This document shows, piece after piece, positions 5,681 through 5,778 of a stretch of 5,778 bases of DNA; within the stretch, counting starts at the first letter, position 1; every line of letters begins with the position of its first letter. The position numbers were made by a program, and so were the translations under genes. The notes beneath the pieces are model-generated. The model was not told the origin of the DNA and made no database searches. It saw only the letters and a program-made list of their open reading frames with translations. The stretch comes from Thermococci archaeon (GTDB lineage Archaea; Methanobacteriota_B; Thermococci; Thermococcales; Thermococcaceae), in contig QMUE01000103.1 in the NCBI GenBank assembly GCA_003663535.1, positions 1-5,778 of the forward strand. Direction: 5' to 3'.

Positions 5681-5696
5681 AATAATTGTGATGGAG

Positions 5697-5705
5697 ATAT
5701 ATAAA
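5697..5705. promoter_or_regulatory. Shared TATA core for the divergent lipoprotein and right-edge genes
   Basis: On the minus strand this reads TTTATATAT, 48 nt before the lipoprotein ATG, predicting a leader of about 22 nt. On the plus strand ATATATAAA is about 42 nt before the ATG at 5743 and could serve that gene. It lies between the two operator copies. Confidence 0.5.
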
Positions 5706-5709
5706 TTTA

Positions 5710-5727
5710 TTGGATATTTTGTCCAAC
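5710..5727. promoter_or_regulatory. Candidate operator, copy 2
   Basis: TTGGATATTTTGTCCAAC contains a perfect TTGGA-N7-TCCAA dyad. It lies between the shared TATA core and the predicted start of the plus-strand gene at 5743, mirroring copy 1 on the other side. The copies are 47 bp apart start to start. Confidence 0.65.
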
Positions 5728-5742
5728 TAACTCCTTCCTACT

Positions 5743-5778
5743 ATGAATGTCGAGGCTTTCAAAAAACAAAGTAAGAGT
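5743..5778 (+). CDS. Start of an unidentified gene, runs off the right edge
   Basis: Only 12 residues are visible, MNVEAFKKQSKS, too few for identification. An in-frame stop at 5728-5730 and no other upstream start make the ATG at 5743 the natural start. There is no GGTG ribosome site, so the call rests on the open frame, the lysine-rich coding look and the divergent promoter with operator copy 2 just upstream. If truly co-regulated with the lipoprotein it could be a transporter subunit or a cobalamin or metal related enzyme, but that is a guess. Confidence 0.45.
   Translation, partial: MNVEAFKKQSKS

Noticed and set aside
5520..5726. 68-residue minus-strand ORF over the lipoprotein start
   Set aside because: It reads through the operators and signal-peptide region in another frame and has no ribosome site.
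1..5778. CRISPR array, tRNA, rRNA or insertion sequence
   Set aside because: No regularly spaced repeats, no GGTTCGAATCC-type tRNA arm, no transposase motifs and no paired terminal repeats were seen on reading both strands.

Overview
The window looks like a chromosomal segment of a hyperthermophilic euryarchaeon of the order Thermococcales (Pyrococcus/Thermococcus). The evidence is the archaeal-type phosphoglycerate mutase, Shine-Dalgarno sites built around GGTG, TATA elements about 36 nt before most start codons, oligo-T terminators, GTG and TTG starts, and lysine/glutamate-rich proteins. Hand-counted 60-base samples give about 38-43% GC in the core genes, which suits a low-GC member. Genus and species cannot be fixed from this sequence alone.

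Layout. At the left edge (1-135, minus) is the start of a HIT-family nucleotide-binding protein. It is divergent from apgM (229-1461, plus), and the two share a symmetric two-TATA promoter region. Next comes a disturbed region (1462-3380): a 265-nt gap with coding-like remnants, an archaeal ATPase with a C-terminal DUF234 nuclease-like domain broken by one frameshift (1727-3056), and a small lysine-rich gene that also appears frameshifted (about 3125-3341). From 3381 the region is compact again: a divergent uracil-DNA-glycosylase-superfamily protein (minus), a small zinc-ribbon protein (plus), a previously uncalled 57-residue membrane protein (4424-4597, minus) that overlaps the zinc-ribbon gene tail to tail, and a BtuF/FepB-like substrate-binding lipoprotein (4670-5653, minus). 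At the right edge a new plus-strand gene begins at 5743.

How it fits together. This is a set of short independent transcription units rather than one operon: central glycolysis (apgM), nucleotide metabolism (HIT), DNA repair (UDG-like), and cofactor or metal-chelate uptake (lipoprotein). The clearest regulatory signal is the pair of identical palindromic 18-bp elements (TTGGA-N7-TCCAA type) that bracket a shared TATA core between the lipoprotein gene and the divergent gene at the right edge. This is a strong candidate operator for one repressor controlling both. No complete new multi-gene system is visible. The best leads are this operator pair and the frameshifted ATPase-nuclease island.
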